64,000 nt of DNA. It comes from Flavobacterium succinicans. GTDB taxonomy: Bacteria > Bacteroidota > Bacteroidia > Flavobacteriales > Flavobacteriaceae. The translations under genes were made by a program, and so were the position numbers. Below the pieces are notes generated by a model, which saw only the letters and a program-made list of their open reading frames with translations, had not been told where the DNA came from and ran no database searches. Where the stretch lies: the NCBI RefSeq assembly GCF_001662485.1, contig NZ_JMTM01000017.1, forward strand, positions 372,001 through 436,000, given 5' to 3'. Shown piece after piece: positions 17,374 through 25,159 of the stretch. Every line of letters starts with the position of its first letter. Position 1 is the stretch's first letter.

Positions 17374-18552
17374 ATGAGTTCAGATACTTCTAAAAGATAT
17401 GCACAACGCGGTGTTTCGGCATCCAAAGAAGATGTGCATAATGCTATTAAAAATATAGACAAAGGCTTATTTCCACAAGCATTTTGTAAAATTGTACCCG
17501 ATTACCTTACCCAAGATCCAAATTATTGCTTGATTATGCATGCCGATGGTGCAGGAACCAAATCTTCATTAGCATACATGTATTGGAAAGAAACTGGGGA
17601 TATTTCTGTTTGGAAAGGCATTGCACAAGATGCATTAATCATGAATATTGATGATTTATTGTGCGTAGGAGCTACTGACAATATTTTACTTTCTTCTACT
17701 ATCGGAAGGAACAAAAATCTAATTCCTGCCGAGGTGATTTCGGCAATCATTAATGGTACTGAAGAATTAATTCAGGAACTAGCTACTTTTGGAGTAACCA
17801 TTCATTCTACAGGAGGAGAAACAGCCGATGTAGGCGATTTAGTTCGTACCATCATTGTGGATTCAACGGTTACCGCTCGTATGAAACGTTCCAAAGTAAT
17901 TGACAACGCCAATATTCAAGCCGGCGATGTTATCGTTGGTTTGGAATCTTTTGGGCAAGCCACTTATGAAAAAGAATACAACGGAGGAATGGGAAGTAAC
18001 GGATTAACTTCTGCCCGTCACGACGTTTTCGAAAAATACTTAGCAGCCAAATATCCTGAGAGTTTCGATGCCGCTGTTCCTTCAGAATTGATTTATTCTG
18101 GTCAAGTAAAATTAACGGATGCTGTTGAAAATTCGCCTATCGATGCGGGTAAATTGGTCTTGTCGCCAACTAGAACTTATGCGCCGATTATAAAGGCAAT
18201 TTTGGATAAATATTCTGCTAACGAAGTACACGGAATGGTACACTGTAGCGGTGGAGCACAAACTAAAATCTTGCATTTTGTTAATAATTTGCACATCATA
18301 AAAGACAATTTGTTCCCAGTACCGCCTTTGTTTAAATTGATTCAAGAACAATCCAAAACGGATTGGAAAGAGATGTATCAAGTATTCAATTGCGGACACC
18401 GAATGGAGTTGTACGTGCCAGAAGCTATTGCACAAGACATCATTGCGATTTCAAAATCGTTTAATGTCGATGCGAAAATTGTAGGTAGAGTAGAAGCTGC
18501 GGATTCGAAAAAACTAACCATCAACAGCGAATACGGTACTTTCGAATATTAA
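17374..18552 (+). CDS. purM: Phosphoribosylformylglycinamidine cyclo-ligase (AIR synthase)
   Basis: The product is 392 residues from the ATG at 17374, chosen over a TTG at 17308 because the promoter lies between them. It closes the imidazole ring of FGAM to give AIR in purine synthesis, in the cytoplasm. Visible features are RYAQRGVSASKEDVHNAIKN at the N-terminus, the glycine- and aspartate-rich HADGAGTKSSLAY, the ATP-site segment DALIMNIDDLLCVGATD, STGGETADVGD, and HCSGGAQTKILHF in the C-terminal lobe. Bacteroidetes PurM is longer than the about 345-residue E. coli enzyme, and this size fits. No other pur gene is adjacent. Confidence 0.94.
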   Translation: MSSDTSKRYAQRGVSASKEDVHNAIKNIDKGLFPQAFCKIVPDYLTQDPNYCLIMHADGAGTKSSLAYMYWKETGDISVWKGIAQDALIMNIDDLLCVGATDNILLSSTIGRNKNLIPAEVISAIINGTEELIQELATFGVTIHSTGGETADVGDLVRTIIVDSTVTARMKRSKVIDNANIQAGDVIVGLESFGQATYEKEYNGGMGSNGLTSARHDVFEKYLAAKYPESFDAAVPSELIYSGQVKLTDAVENSPIDAGKLVLSPTRTYAPIIKAILDKYSANEVHGMVHCSGGAQTKILHFVNNLHIIKDNLFPVPPLFKLIQEQSKTDWKEMYQVFNCGHRMELYVPEAIAQDIIAISKSFNVDAKIVGRVEAADSKKLTINSEYGTFEY

Positions 18553-18660
18553 ATTGTTTAAAAGTTTAAAGTTTAAACTTTAAAGTTTAAAATTGTTTAA
18601 GGAACTAACGATTCGTATTTTAAACAACCTTAAACTTTAAACAATTATAAACTTTAAATA
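18553..18660. repeat. GTTTAAA-rich palindromic repeat
   Basis: The purM-downstream spacer is built of overlapping GTTTAAA/TTTAAAC words. The outer parts AATTGTTTAA and TTAAACAATT are inverted, and the centre TTAAAGTTTAAACTTTAA is itself palindromic. It could fold into a long AT-only hairpin and may act as a weak terminator. No gene is seen here. Confidence 0.75.
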
Positions 18661-18680
18661 ACCCTAAACCCCTTTTCCCC

Positions 18681-19037
18681 ATGTACGAACTACTTTTTTG
18701 GCGCTATCAAGAGGGCATTTACCTCAATCATCATTTGGTTTACGAAGCCTTGGTCGAACAAGAAATCGTTGAGGGTTTAGAAGATTTACCTGTCGAGGTT
18801 ATTCTCAATCGGTTGAATAGTGTTTTCGCAACTTGGGAAAAAGTAGACGACAGCAGTTGGAAAAACACCAAAGGCAAAGGCGCTTTTCAGGTCAAAACCA
18901 CGCCGCAAAGCATTCAAATTGACTGCTACGGCACCGATGGGAAAACGATGAACCTATTGGCAGATACGCTCGAAGAGTTTAAATGTCCTGTTTACGATCC
19001 GCAAGTTCCCGTTCGTTACGACGAGTTCAATGAATAA
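18681..19037 (+). CDS. Conserved hypothetical protein
   Basis: The 118-residue soluble product has no signal peptide, membrane segment or recognised motif. It starts MYELLFWRYQEGIYLNHHLV and ends with an acidic tail. Composition and codon use look like genuine coding sequence, and the slightly higher GC is shared with neighbouring sequence. It is placed between an AT-rich palindromic repeat and a REP-like element, so it is probably a single-gene unit. Function unknown. Confidence 0.65.
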   Translation: MYELLFWRYQEGIYLNHHLVYEALVEQEIVEGLEDLPVEVILNRLNSVFATWEKVDDSSWKNTKGKGAFQVKTTPQSIQIDCYGTDGKTMNLLADTLEEFKCPVYDPQVPVRYDEFNE

Positions 19038-19042
19038 TTTTT

Positions 19043-19188
19043 AGGAGCTATTTCCAGCGCTCCGTTACAAGTCCTCACAAAAAAAATGATTTTTCTATAT
19101 TTTAAAAGGAGCTTCCGTTGGTCGCTCTTTTAGAACAAGAAAAATCAATTTTTTTTGCTCCGGGCTTTCCACTGCGGTCTGGGCTAAG
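19043..19188. repeat. REP-like imperfect palindrome, family copy A
   Basis: The start (GAGCTATTTCCAGCGCTCCG, TTACAA) and the end (TTTCCACTGCGGTCTGGGCT) match the flanks of the elements at 20064-20139 and 26994-27066. The centre is different: AAAAATGATTTTTCT is inverted as AGAAAAATCAATTTTT around an inner AAAAGGAGC/GCTCTTTT hairpin. Strong cruciform potential. The 401-bp gene-free stretch 19038-19438 holds this element and the inverted repeat at 19289-19379, and nothing else I recognise. Confidence 0.7.
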
Positions 19189-19288
19189 TAGGTCGCTACA
19201 TAGTTTTGATTATTTTTGATGGTTTTTAAAGTTGATAAAACGTTTAAATTTTTATGACTGTCCGCTATGTGTATCACATTTCAACAAT

Positions 19289-19379
19289 GGAACACGGATG
19301 ATATGGATTTTTACTGATTTTCAATGATTTGTATATAAAAGATCTGTTTGAGTCTGCGTCATCCGCGTTCCTTTTTTTT
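19289..19379. repeat. Long imperfect inverted repeat ending in a T-run
   Basis: GGAACACGGATGATATGGAT at 19289 is the imperfect inverse of GTCTGCGTCATCCGCGTTCC at 19352-19371, followed by eight to nine Ts. It can form a hairpin with a loop of about 40 nt and may terminate plus-strand transcription. Similar ACACGGATGA sequences are, as I recall, scattered in Flavobacterium intergenic regions; that is memory, not a search. Confidence 0.65.
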
Positions 19380-19438
19380 ATTGGTACAAGTAACGTATAG
19401 TCAAGTAAATTTTTATCTTTAAGACTAAATTTGTGATC

Positions 19439-20035
19439 ATGAACTTTAATTTATTCTCCAACGCTATTTTAGAAAATGACCGTGTGCAATTGCGCCCGCT
19501 AGAAATGGATGATGTTACTCATTTATTGCCTATTTCTCTACACGAACCCGAAACTTGGGAATTCTCGTTAGTAAAAGCCGATGGTCAGGCCAATCTCGAA
19601 AACTATATTCAATTAGCCTTGAAGGCAAAGGAAACCCAGAAAGAATTTCCTTTTATCGTTTATGATAAACAATTGGGCAAATATGCTGGAAGCACTCGCT
19701 TTTATGATATCAATATTGAATTCAAAACGCTGCAATTGGGCTACACTTGGTACGGAAAGGATTTTAGAGGAACAGGACTCAACAAGCATTGCAAATATTT
19801 GTTGCTTTGTTTTGCTTTCGAGACTTTAGGAATGGAGCGCGTAGAATTTAGAGCCGATGCCAATAACCAACGCAGTATTGCGGCGATGAAACGTATTGGT
19901 TGCACGGTAGAAGGTATTTTGCGAAGTCATATGCCTACGCATACTCACGAAAAACGAAGAGATAGTATTATTTTGAGTATTTTGAGGGATGAGTGGTTCG
20001 ATAAAGTGAAAATGAATTTGGAGCAACAATTGTAA
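19439..20035 (+). CDS. GNAT-family N-acetyltransferase (RimJ/RimL type)
   Basis: The product is 198 residues from the ATG at 19439; a GTG two codons upstream is the only alternative. The N-terminal VQLRPLEMDDVTHLLPIS, the strand LQLGYTWYGKDFRGTGLNKH with the acetyl-CoA-binding turn, and ERVEFRADANNQRSIAAMKR are typical of the RimJ/RimL subgroup, which acetylates N-terminal amines of ribosomal proteins or small molecules. The substrate cannot be told. It sits between intergenic repeats and looks monocistronic. Confidence 0.85.
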   Translation: MNFNLFSNAILENDRVQLRPLEMDDVTHLLPISLHEPETWEFSLVKADGQANLENYIQLALKAKETQKEFPFIVYDKQLGKYAGSTRFYDINIEFKTLQLGYTWYGKDFRGTGLNKHCKYLLLCFAFETLGMERVEFRADANNQRSIAAMKRIGCTVEGILRSHMPTHTHEKRRDSIILSILRDEWFDKVKMNLEQQL

Positions 20036-20063
20036 TCTCTTTCCAAAAAGGCAGGATGTTTCT

Positions 20064-20139
20064 CTTTAGCCCTGATTGCAGTGAAAATCCTTTGCTGCCG
20101 GGGTTCGGCAGCAAAGATTGTAACGGAAAGCGGGACGAT
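20064..20139. repeat. REP-like imperfect palindrome, family copy B
   Basis: The core CTTTGCTGCCG (20089-20099), loop GGGTT, and CGGCAGCAAAG (20105-20115) form a perfect 11-bp stem. The flanks TAGCCCTGATTGCAGTGAAA and AACGGAAAGCGGGACGATG match copy C at 26994-27066 in inverted orientation. It is GC-rich compared with its surroundings. Confidence 0.85.
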
Positions 20140-20233
20140 GCTACCTGATAAAGCCTTTTGTATCTGCTCCTGATATAAAATAATGTTTCGATATTATTTT
20201 TTGGAATTGGGTGGTTATCCCAAAAAATGGAAA

Positions 20234-20241
20234 TACCTTTG
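20234..20241 (+). promoter_or_regulatory. -7 element TACCTTTG
   Basis: TACCTTTG matches TANNTTTG. A TTG at 20207-20209 is 24 nt upstream, slightly long for the spacer. It lies 33 nt before the ATG at 20275. Confidence 0.5.
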
Positions 20242-20274
20242 CGCTTTAGTTATACAATTTAAACACACTTTCAT

Positions 20275-20715
20275 ATGAAAATAAATTTAAAAAGCGGGAT
20301 TGAGCAGCTTTTGTTCGGGATGAAACAAAACGATGTGACCGCCATTTATGGTAAACCAGACCGCAATTACAAAGACGAAGATGATAACGTGATTTTGGTG
20401 TACAACAAATTGAAAATGCGTTTGACTTTTTATCAAGAAGAAGAGTTGAGATTAGGCTATATCGTAGCTTCGAGTCCAAAATTAGAATTGTTTGGTAATT
20501 TGATTATTGATAAACCCATTGCATCGGTTAAAAAAGACTTGGCTGCAAAAGGAATAACCAAATTCACTCAAGAAGAATTTGATACGTTTGAAAATTACTT
20601 CAACGAAGACAATTGGTTTATTCTACAAACTGAATTTGAAGAAGTAGTAAAGTTTGAGATTGGCGCGATTATCAATCAAAAAGACGAATTTGACTGGAAA
20701 TTTGGAAAGAAATAA
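20275..20715 (+). CDS. Conserved hypothetical protein
   Basis: The 146-residue soluble acidic protein has no signal peptide and no recognised motif. It has alternating strands and helices (DVTAIYGKPDRNYKDEDDNV, then LKMRLTFYQEEELRLGYIV), a pattern reminiscent of small alpha/beta immunity or SMI1-like folds, but not strongly enough to assign. It is a single-gene unit with its own promoter and a strong terminator. Confidence 0.7.
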   Translation: MKINLKSGIEQLLFGMKQNDVTAIYGKPDRNYKDEDDNVILVYNKLKMRLTFYQEEELRLGYIVASSPKLELFGNLIIDKPIASVKKDLAAKGITKFTQEEFDTFENYFNEDNWFILQTEFEEVVKFEIGAIINQKDEFDWKFGKK

Positions 20716-20732
20716 GCCCTTTCTAAAGCATA

Positions 20733-20770
20733 AAAAAAACCGATAACATTTTACTTGTTATCGGTTTTTT
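20733..20770 (+). terminator. Hairpin terminator
   Basis: AAAAACCGATAACA and TGTTATCGGTTTTT form a long stem that also supplies A- and T-runs on both sides, so it may act in both directions. Confidence 0.88.
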
Positions 20771-20812
20771 ATTTTGTTACAAAATGAAATTTACATCAAA
20801 CACTATTTAAAT

Positions 20813-20899
20813 ATAGTCCAATCGTGTTTTTGTCGTATCGAGCGCAGTCGAGATATAGTGAGGGTTCTCGACTGCGCTCGAACTGACAAAATGGACTAT
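20813..20899. repeat. 87-bp palindromic intergenic element with TCGAGCGCAGTCGAGA core
   Basis: The outer ends ATAGTCCA and TGGACTAT are perfect inverses. The inner arms TATCGAGCGCAGTCGAGA and TCTCGACTGCGCTCGAA pair almost perfectly around a loop of about 13 nt. The inner core is GC-rich in an AT-rich spacer. It lies between convergent genes and may be a mobile REP-type element or a terminator. It is unrelated in sequence to the other REP-like family here. Confidence 0.88.
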
Positions 20900-20917
20900 T
20901 TATAGAAGTTATTAGAT

Positions 20918-22132
20918 TTATTTTGTTTCTGGTTTTTTATCCATTATTTCTAATTCGAATACAAGATTAGCATTGGGAGGAATTACTCCGCCAGCGCCTC
21001 TTTCGCCATAGCACAAATTGGAGGGCATAATGGCAATCATTTTTTCACCTAAATTCAAAATACCCAAGGCTTCAATAAAACCAGGTATCATGCCTGTTTT
21101 TTTGCCAGCTTCGAAAGGAAAAGGTTGGTAGCCGTTTTGAGCTGCGCGGTTCGCATCGAATTTTCCGTAAGCTTTGTTGACGTCCTCGTAGCTGCTGTCA
21201 AACAGGTTTCCATCTTCAAAATAACCGGCGTAGTGAAAATAAATCGGAGTTCCATCAGCTGGTTTTACATCGGTTCCTTTTTGGATGATTTGATAGATCA
21301 ATCCCGAAGGCGTTTTTGTTCCTGACGCTCTAACTGAGGCAATATAATCGGCTTTTGCTTTCATAACGGGACCAAATTTTGCTTCATAGGCTTTTTTCGC
21401 TTCGGCTTCTAAAGCGGCTTTTTTCGCTTTGTTTTCAGCATCAATAGCGGCTTGTTTTTTGGCATCTTCTGCTTTATTGGCATAATAGTCTGTGAAAACT
21501 TTAGTAGCATTGAATTTTTTAGCCAAAGCACCTTTACGTGTAATGGTAACCTTTGTGATTACATCGTTTTGTTCGATGGCATTTACTACATTCATTCCTT
21601 CGGTTACGTGACCAAAAACCGTGTGCTTTCCGTCTAACCAAGGCGTATCTTTATGTGTAATGAAGAATTGGCTGCCGTTGGTTGCGGGACCTGAATTCGC
21701 CATAGATAAAATACCGCCTTTGTCGTGTTTCAAATCGGTAAATTCGTCTTTGAATTTATATCCTGGATCTCCAGAACCATTGCCTTCTGGATCACCACCC
21801 TGAATCATAAAGTCTTTGATTACTCGGTGGAATTTTAATCCATCATAAAATGGTTTTCCTTTTAGTTTTTCTTTGTTTACATAAGGATTAGTTCCTTCTG
21901 CTAAGCTTACAAAATTAGCTACGGTTACCGGAGTTTTTTGAAACTCAAGTGTCAAAACAATGGTTCCTTTATTGGTTTCGATGGTAGCAAATATTCCTTC
22001 TCCAGGGGCAACTTTTGTTGGACTAACAGCGGTTTTGGCTGCTGGTTTTTTAGCAGGAGTAGCTATTTTTTTTACTTGTGCATTGATGCTTACTATCCCG
22101 AAGAATAACAAAAAAAACAATTTTGATTTCAT
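20918..22132 (-). CDS. Secreted peptidyl-prolyl isomerase, cyclophilin-FKBP fusion
   Basis: The product is 404 residues with a signal peptide ([15 protein letters not shown]) and an Ala/Lys/Pro-rich linker. A cyclophilin domain occupies about 47-205 ([49 protein letters not shown]). A helical Lys/Ala-rich linker follows. An FKBP domain covers about 265-400 ([29 protein letters not shown], ending [12 protein letters not shown]). Both families catalyse cis-trans isomerisation of Xaa-Pro bonds. It should assist folding of exported proteins in the periplasm. It is followed downstream on the same strand by its hairpin-bearing spacer and preceded by a paralogue and gldI. Confidence 0.92.
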   Translation of the reverse strand: MKSKLFFLLFFGIVSINAQVKKIATPAKKPAAKTAVSPTKVAPGEGIFATIETNKGTIVLTLEFQKTPVTVANFVSLAEGTNPYVNKEKLKGKPFYDGLKFHRVIKDFMIQGGDPEGNGSGDPGYKFKDEFTDLKHDKGGILSMANSGPATNGSQFFITHKDTPWLDGKHTVFGHVTEGMNVVNAIEQNDVITKVTITRKGALAKKFNATKVFTDYYANKAEDAKKQAAIDAENKAKKAALEAEAKKAYEAKFGPVMKAKADYIASVRASGTKTPSGLIYQIIQKGTDVKPADGTPIYFHYAGYFEDGNLFDSSYEDVNKAYGKFDANRAAQNGYQPFPFEAGKKTGMIPGFIEALGILNLGEKMIAIMPSNLCYGERGAGGVIPPNANLVFELEIMDKKPETK

Positions 22133-22152
22133 TTGTGTTGATGGTTTTTTAA

Positions 22153-22226
22153 TTAGTACTTAGTCCTTAGCTGTTAGTAAATAGTACTTAGTAAATAGCT
22201 AATCACCAAGTACTATTCACTAAACA
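22153..22226. repeat. Degenerate TAGTACTTAG direct repeats
   Basis: TTAGTACTTAGT (22153) and ATAGTACTTAGT (22181) recur 28 bp apart in the spacer between the two isomerase genes, with further partial copies (CCAAGTACTATT). They look like a low-complexity intergenic filler; no gene or promoter is recognised. Confidence 0.55.
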
Positions 22227-23333
22227 CTACATTTTCTCTAATAACTCAATTTCGAAAATTATATTGGCATTGGGTGGAATTGGTCCTACACCTTGTGATC
22301 CATAACCTAAAGCTGATGGGATGAAAATAGTAGCTTTTTCACCAAATTTTAATTTTTCAATTCCTTCAATAAATCCCGGAATCAAACCATCTTTTTTACC
22401 ATATTCAAAAGGAATTGGTAGGTATTGTTTGGCTGCGGCACGAGCGGCATCAAATTTTCCAAAGGTTTTTGAAACGCTTTCGATACTGCTATCAAATAAA
22501 GTTCCGTTTTCTAAAAATCCAGCATAGTGAATGTACACATTCGCACCAACAGCAGGTTTTTTACCATTGCTTTTTTGAGTGATAACGTATTCTAAACCTG
22601 TATTGGTTTTGGTAGCTTTTGCTTTTAAGGCTTTGAAATCGGCTACTTTTTGATCTTGTACAGCTTTGAATTTTGCATTATAAGCGTCTAGTTCAGCTTG
22701 AAGTTTTTTCTGATTTTCTGCTTCTACGATGTAGTAATCATGAAATGTTTTTACAGCGTTGAATTTTTTGGCTGCTTCTCCATTTCTGATAATGGTCACT
22801 TTTTTCATGTGATCGCCTTGCTTGATTTGGTTGACTACTTCCATTCCGTTACCTACAACGTGACCAAAAACAGTGTGTTTTCCGTCTAACCAAGGCGTAT
22901 CTAAGTGTGTGATGAAAAATTGGCTGCTGTTGGTTGCAGGCCCATTATTGGCCATCGCCAAAACCCCTCCTTTATCAAAGCGGAGATCGTTAAATTCGTC
23001 TTTGAATTTGTAACCTGCATCACCAGATCCTGTCCCTAATGGATCTCCCGTTTGAATCATAAAATCTTCTATGACACGGTGAAATTTTAATCCATCATAA
23101 TACGGACGGTCTTTTAAATTTGGATTGGTGATAAATTCATTGCTGCCTTCTGCAAGTGTAATAAAACTAGCCACTGTTATTGGTGCTTTTTCGTATTCTA
23201 ATTGCAAAATAATATCCCCTTTATTGGTTTCAATTTTGGCATATAATCCATCGGGTAAATCGTTTTTTTCTTCATTTTTACAAGAGAAGAATGCTGTTAA
23301 GGTCAGTAATCCAAGAATAATTCTTTTTTTCAT
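22227..23333 (-). CDS. Lipoprotein peptidyl-prolyl isomerase, cyclophilin-FKBP fusion (paralogue)
   Basis: The product is 368 residues with a lipobox (LTAFFSC) giving Cys18 as the lipid site. The cyclophilin part shows [40 protein letters not shown] and KHTVFGHV. The FKBP part shows [29 protein letters not shown] and [13 protein letters not shown]. It parallels the neighbouring secreted fusion along its full length, so the pair arose by tandem duplication, one copy becoming membrane-anchored. It probably works on envelope proteins at the periplasmic face. Confidence 0.92.
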   Translation of the reverse strand: MKKRIILGLLTLTAFFSCKNEEKNDLPDGLYAKIETNKGDIILQLEYEKAPITVASFITLAEGSNEFITNPNLKDRPYYDGLKFHRVIEDFMIQTGDPLGTGSGDAGYKFKDEFNDLRFDKGGVLAMANNGPATNSSQFFITHLDTPWLDGKHTVFGHVVGNGMEVVNQIKQGDHMKKVTIIRNGEAAKKFNAVKTFHDYYIVEAENQKKLQAELDAYNAKFKAVQDQKVADFKALKAKATKTNTGLEYVITQKSNGKKPAVGANVYIHYAGFLENGTLFDSSIESVSKTFGKFDAARAAAKQYLPIPFEYGKKDGLIPGFIEGIEKLKFGEKATIFIPSALGYGSQGVGPIPPNANIIFEIELLEKM

Positions 23334-23349
23334 TTCTAGTGTATTAATT

Positions 23350-23979
23350 TTATTGATGTAATGTGTCTTTTACAATAGTTTTTTGTGGCAAAAGTGCTTT
23401 GGCTTTTTGTGCTTCTTGTTTTTTGAATTCAAGTTCAGACATGAAATTATTTAAAGTAACGGTGCAAAGCAAGGGTACATTAGTGCCAATTTTTTTATTA
23501 TCTCCGTGATAGCCATAACTCATGTGTGAAGGAAACAAGAAAACAAACGTTTCTTTTTTACGCATTAATTTGATACCATCTCTTAGTCCCATCATGATGT
23601 TTTGTTTGTCCACATAATAGGTTTGAGGTTGGGTTTCTTCTTTAGTGTAGATGATGTTACCTTTTAAATCTTTCACTTCATAGTCGTAGAAAGCAATATC
23701 TCCTTTTTTCGCAGTAAGGGTGTCTGTAATGTTTTTATTTGAAACATGATACCAATACCCTTTTTTGGAAGCTAAAAACTCGATCGCTGCATTTTTTTTG
23801 ATGACCGCTTTTATTTGATCTTCTTCAGAAGCAACTAATTTTTTGTTTCGATCGATCGATTTTTTCATAAAACTACCCGAGGCTTGCGAAATGGGTCGTC
23901 TAGCTTCTTGTTGTTGTTGGCAGCTATAGATGCTAAAAGCAAGAAGAATTAATACTATATTGTTTTTTGTACGATTCAT
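23350..23979 (-). CDS. gldI: Gliding-motility lipoprotein GldI (FKBP-type isomerase)
   Basis: The product is 209 residues from the ATG at 23979, which begins 4 bp after the upstream stop. A start at 23991 would add four residues and overlap the upstream gene. A lipobox (AFSIYSC) is followed by a Gln-rich stretch. The C-terminal FKBP domain shows [33 protein letters not shown] and [20 protein letters not shown]. GldI is one of the lipoproteins needed for gliding and T9SS stability in Flavobacterium johnsoniae, where the mutant phenotype implies a folding role. The T9SS proteins in this window are potential clients of the system. Confidence 0.88.
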   Translation of the reverse strand: MNRTKNNIVLILLAFSIYSCQQQQEARRPISQASGSFMKKSIDRNKKLVASEEDQIKAVIKKNAAIEFLASKKGYWYHVSNKNITDTLTAKKGDIAFYDYEVKDLKGNIIYTKEETQPQTYYVDKQNIMMGLRDGIKLMRKKETFVFLFPSHMSYGYHGDNKKIGTNVPLLCTVTLNNFMSELEFKKQEAQKAKALLPQKTIVKDTLHQ

Positions 23980-23983
23980 GGGG

Positions 23984-24988
23984 TTATACATTAAGTTGAT
24001 GCACTAATTCTTCAAATTTTGCTACTGTAGCACTAAGCGATTCTTCTGATTTTCCACCAGCAGCATTGATGTGTCCTCCTCCATTAAAGTGGTTTCTTGC
24101 AAATTCGTTGACATCAAAATTACCTTGAGAACGGAACGAGATTTTGATGATTTTTTCTTCTTGATTTTCAATAAAAATAGCCGAAAATACAATGCCTTTG
24201 ATGCTTAATCCGTAATTGACAATGCCTTCGGTGTCGCCTTTTACAAAATGAAATTCATTCAATTCGGCTTGAGTAAGGGTAATGTAAGAAGTTTGTTTTT
24301 CAGCAATGACTTTCATGTTTTGCAAAGCTCTTCCTAGCAATTGTAATCGGTCATAAGAACTGTTGTCGAAAAGTTGGGTTGGAATGACGGTATTTTCAAC
24401 ACCTAAATCAATCAATTCGGCAACAATGCGATGCGTGTTTCCTGTAGTTTTAGGAAAGCGAAACGAACCGGAATCGGTTAAAATACCTGTGTAAATACAA
24501 GTTGCAATGGTTTTGTCTAGACTTGCTTTTTGATCCAAAAAGGAAATAAAATTATAGATCATCTCACATGTTGAACCAAATTGCGTATCCGAATACATGA
24601 TAGTAGCATAATCATCAGGTTTTTGATGGTGATCTATCATGATAAAAGGAACGGTAAGTTGTTCTAAAACCGTTTCCATCTCGCCAGTACGATGAAAAGC
24701 GTTAAAGTCTAGGGTAAAAACAAGTTCGGCATCCTTTAAAATTGCGGTACAATTGTCCTTGTCCTTCTCGTATATTTTTACGGTTTCAGAACCTGGTAAC
24801 CAAGCCAGAAAATCCGGAAATTCATTAGGGGCAATCACAATAGGTTGATGATTTTGTTTCAGTAAAAAATGATATAAGGCCAAAGTAGAGCCCATGGCAT
24901 CACCATCAGGTCCGCGATGTGGAATTATGGCAATTTTTTTAGGTGTAGCTAACAGCTCTTGAACAGTTTGAATATCTTGTATTGTCAT
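23984..24988 (-). CDS. nrnA: DHH-family phosphoesterase (NrnA type: oligoribonuclease / pAp phosphatase)
   Basis: The 334-residue product carries the DHH signatures PHRGPDGDAMGST, LDFNAFHR and MIDHHQKPDDY, and the DHHA1 end GGGHINAAGG. These bind two Mn(II) ions. NrnA degrades nanoRNA and dephosphorylates 3'-phosphoadenosine 5'-phosphate in the cytoplasm. The gene precedes gldI with 4 bp between them, so they are likely co-transcribed, a pairing I believe is conserved in Flavobacteria. Confidence 0.9.
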   Translation of the reverse strand: MTIQDIQTVQELLATPKKIAIIPHRGPDGDAMGSTLALYHFLLKQNHQPIVIAPNEFPDFLAWLPGSETVKIYEKDKDNCTAILKDAELVFTLDFNAFHRTGEMETVLEQLTVPFIMIDHHQKPDDYATIMYSDTQFGSTCEMIYNFISFLDQKASLDKTIATCIYTGILTDSGSFRFPKTTGNTHRIVAELIDLGVENTVIPTQLFDNSSYDRLQLLGRALQNMKVIAEKQTSYITLTQAELNEFHFVKGDTEGIVNYGLSIKGIVFSAIFIENQEEKIIKISFRSQGNFDVNEFARNHFNGGGHINAAGGKSEESLSATVAKFEELVHQLNV

Positions 24989-25159
24989 TCGTAATTTTGA
25001 TTTTTTTAAAGAACACCAAATAACTGCTTTGCTTTTTCATTGTTGACCAAAATGTTTAGTTATGGGTGTTGAACTCCATTAGAAGTGATGTTCATTTCAT
25101 AAGTTGCGAAATTACATTTTTTTATCTAATGTAAAAACCATTAAGAGTTATTTGGGATA

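Noticed and set aside
18553-19379. CRISPR array or phage attachment site
   Set aside because: The repeats here are palindromic and irregularly spaced, without unique spacers or cas genes, and no integrase is nearby.
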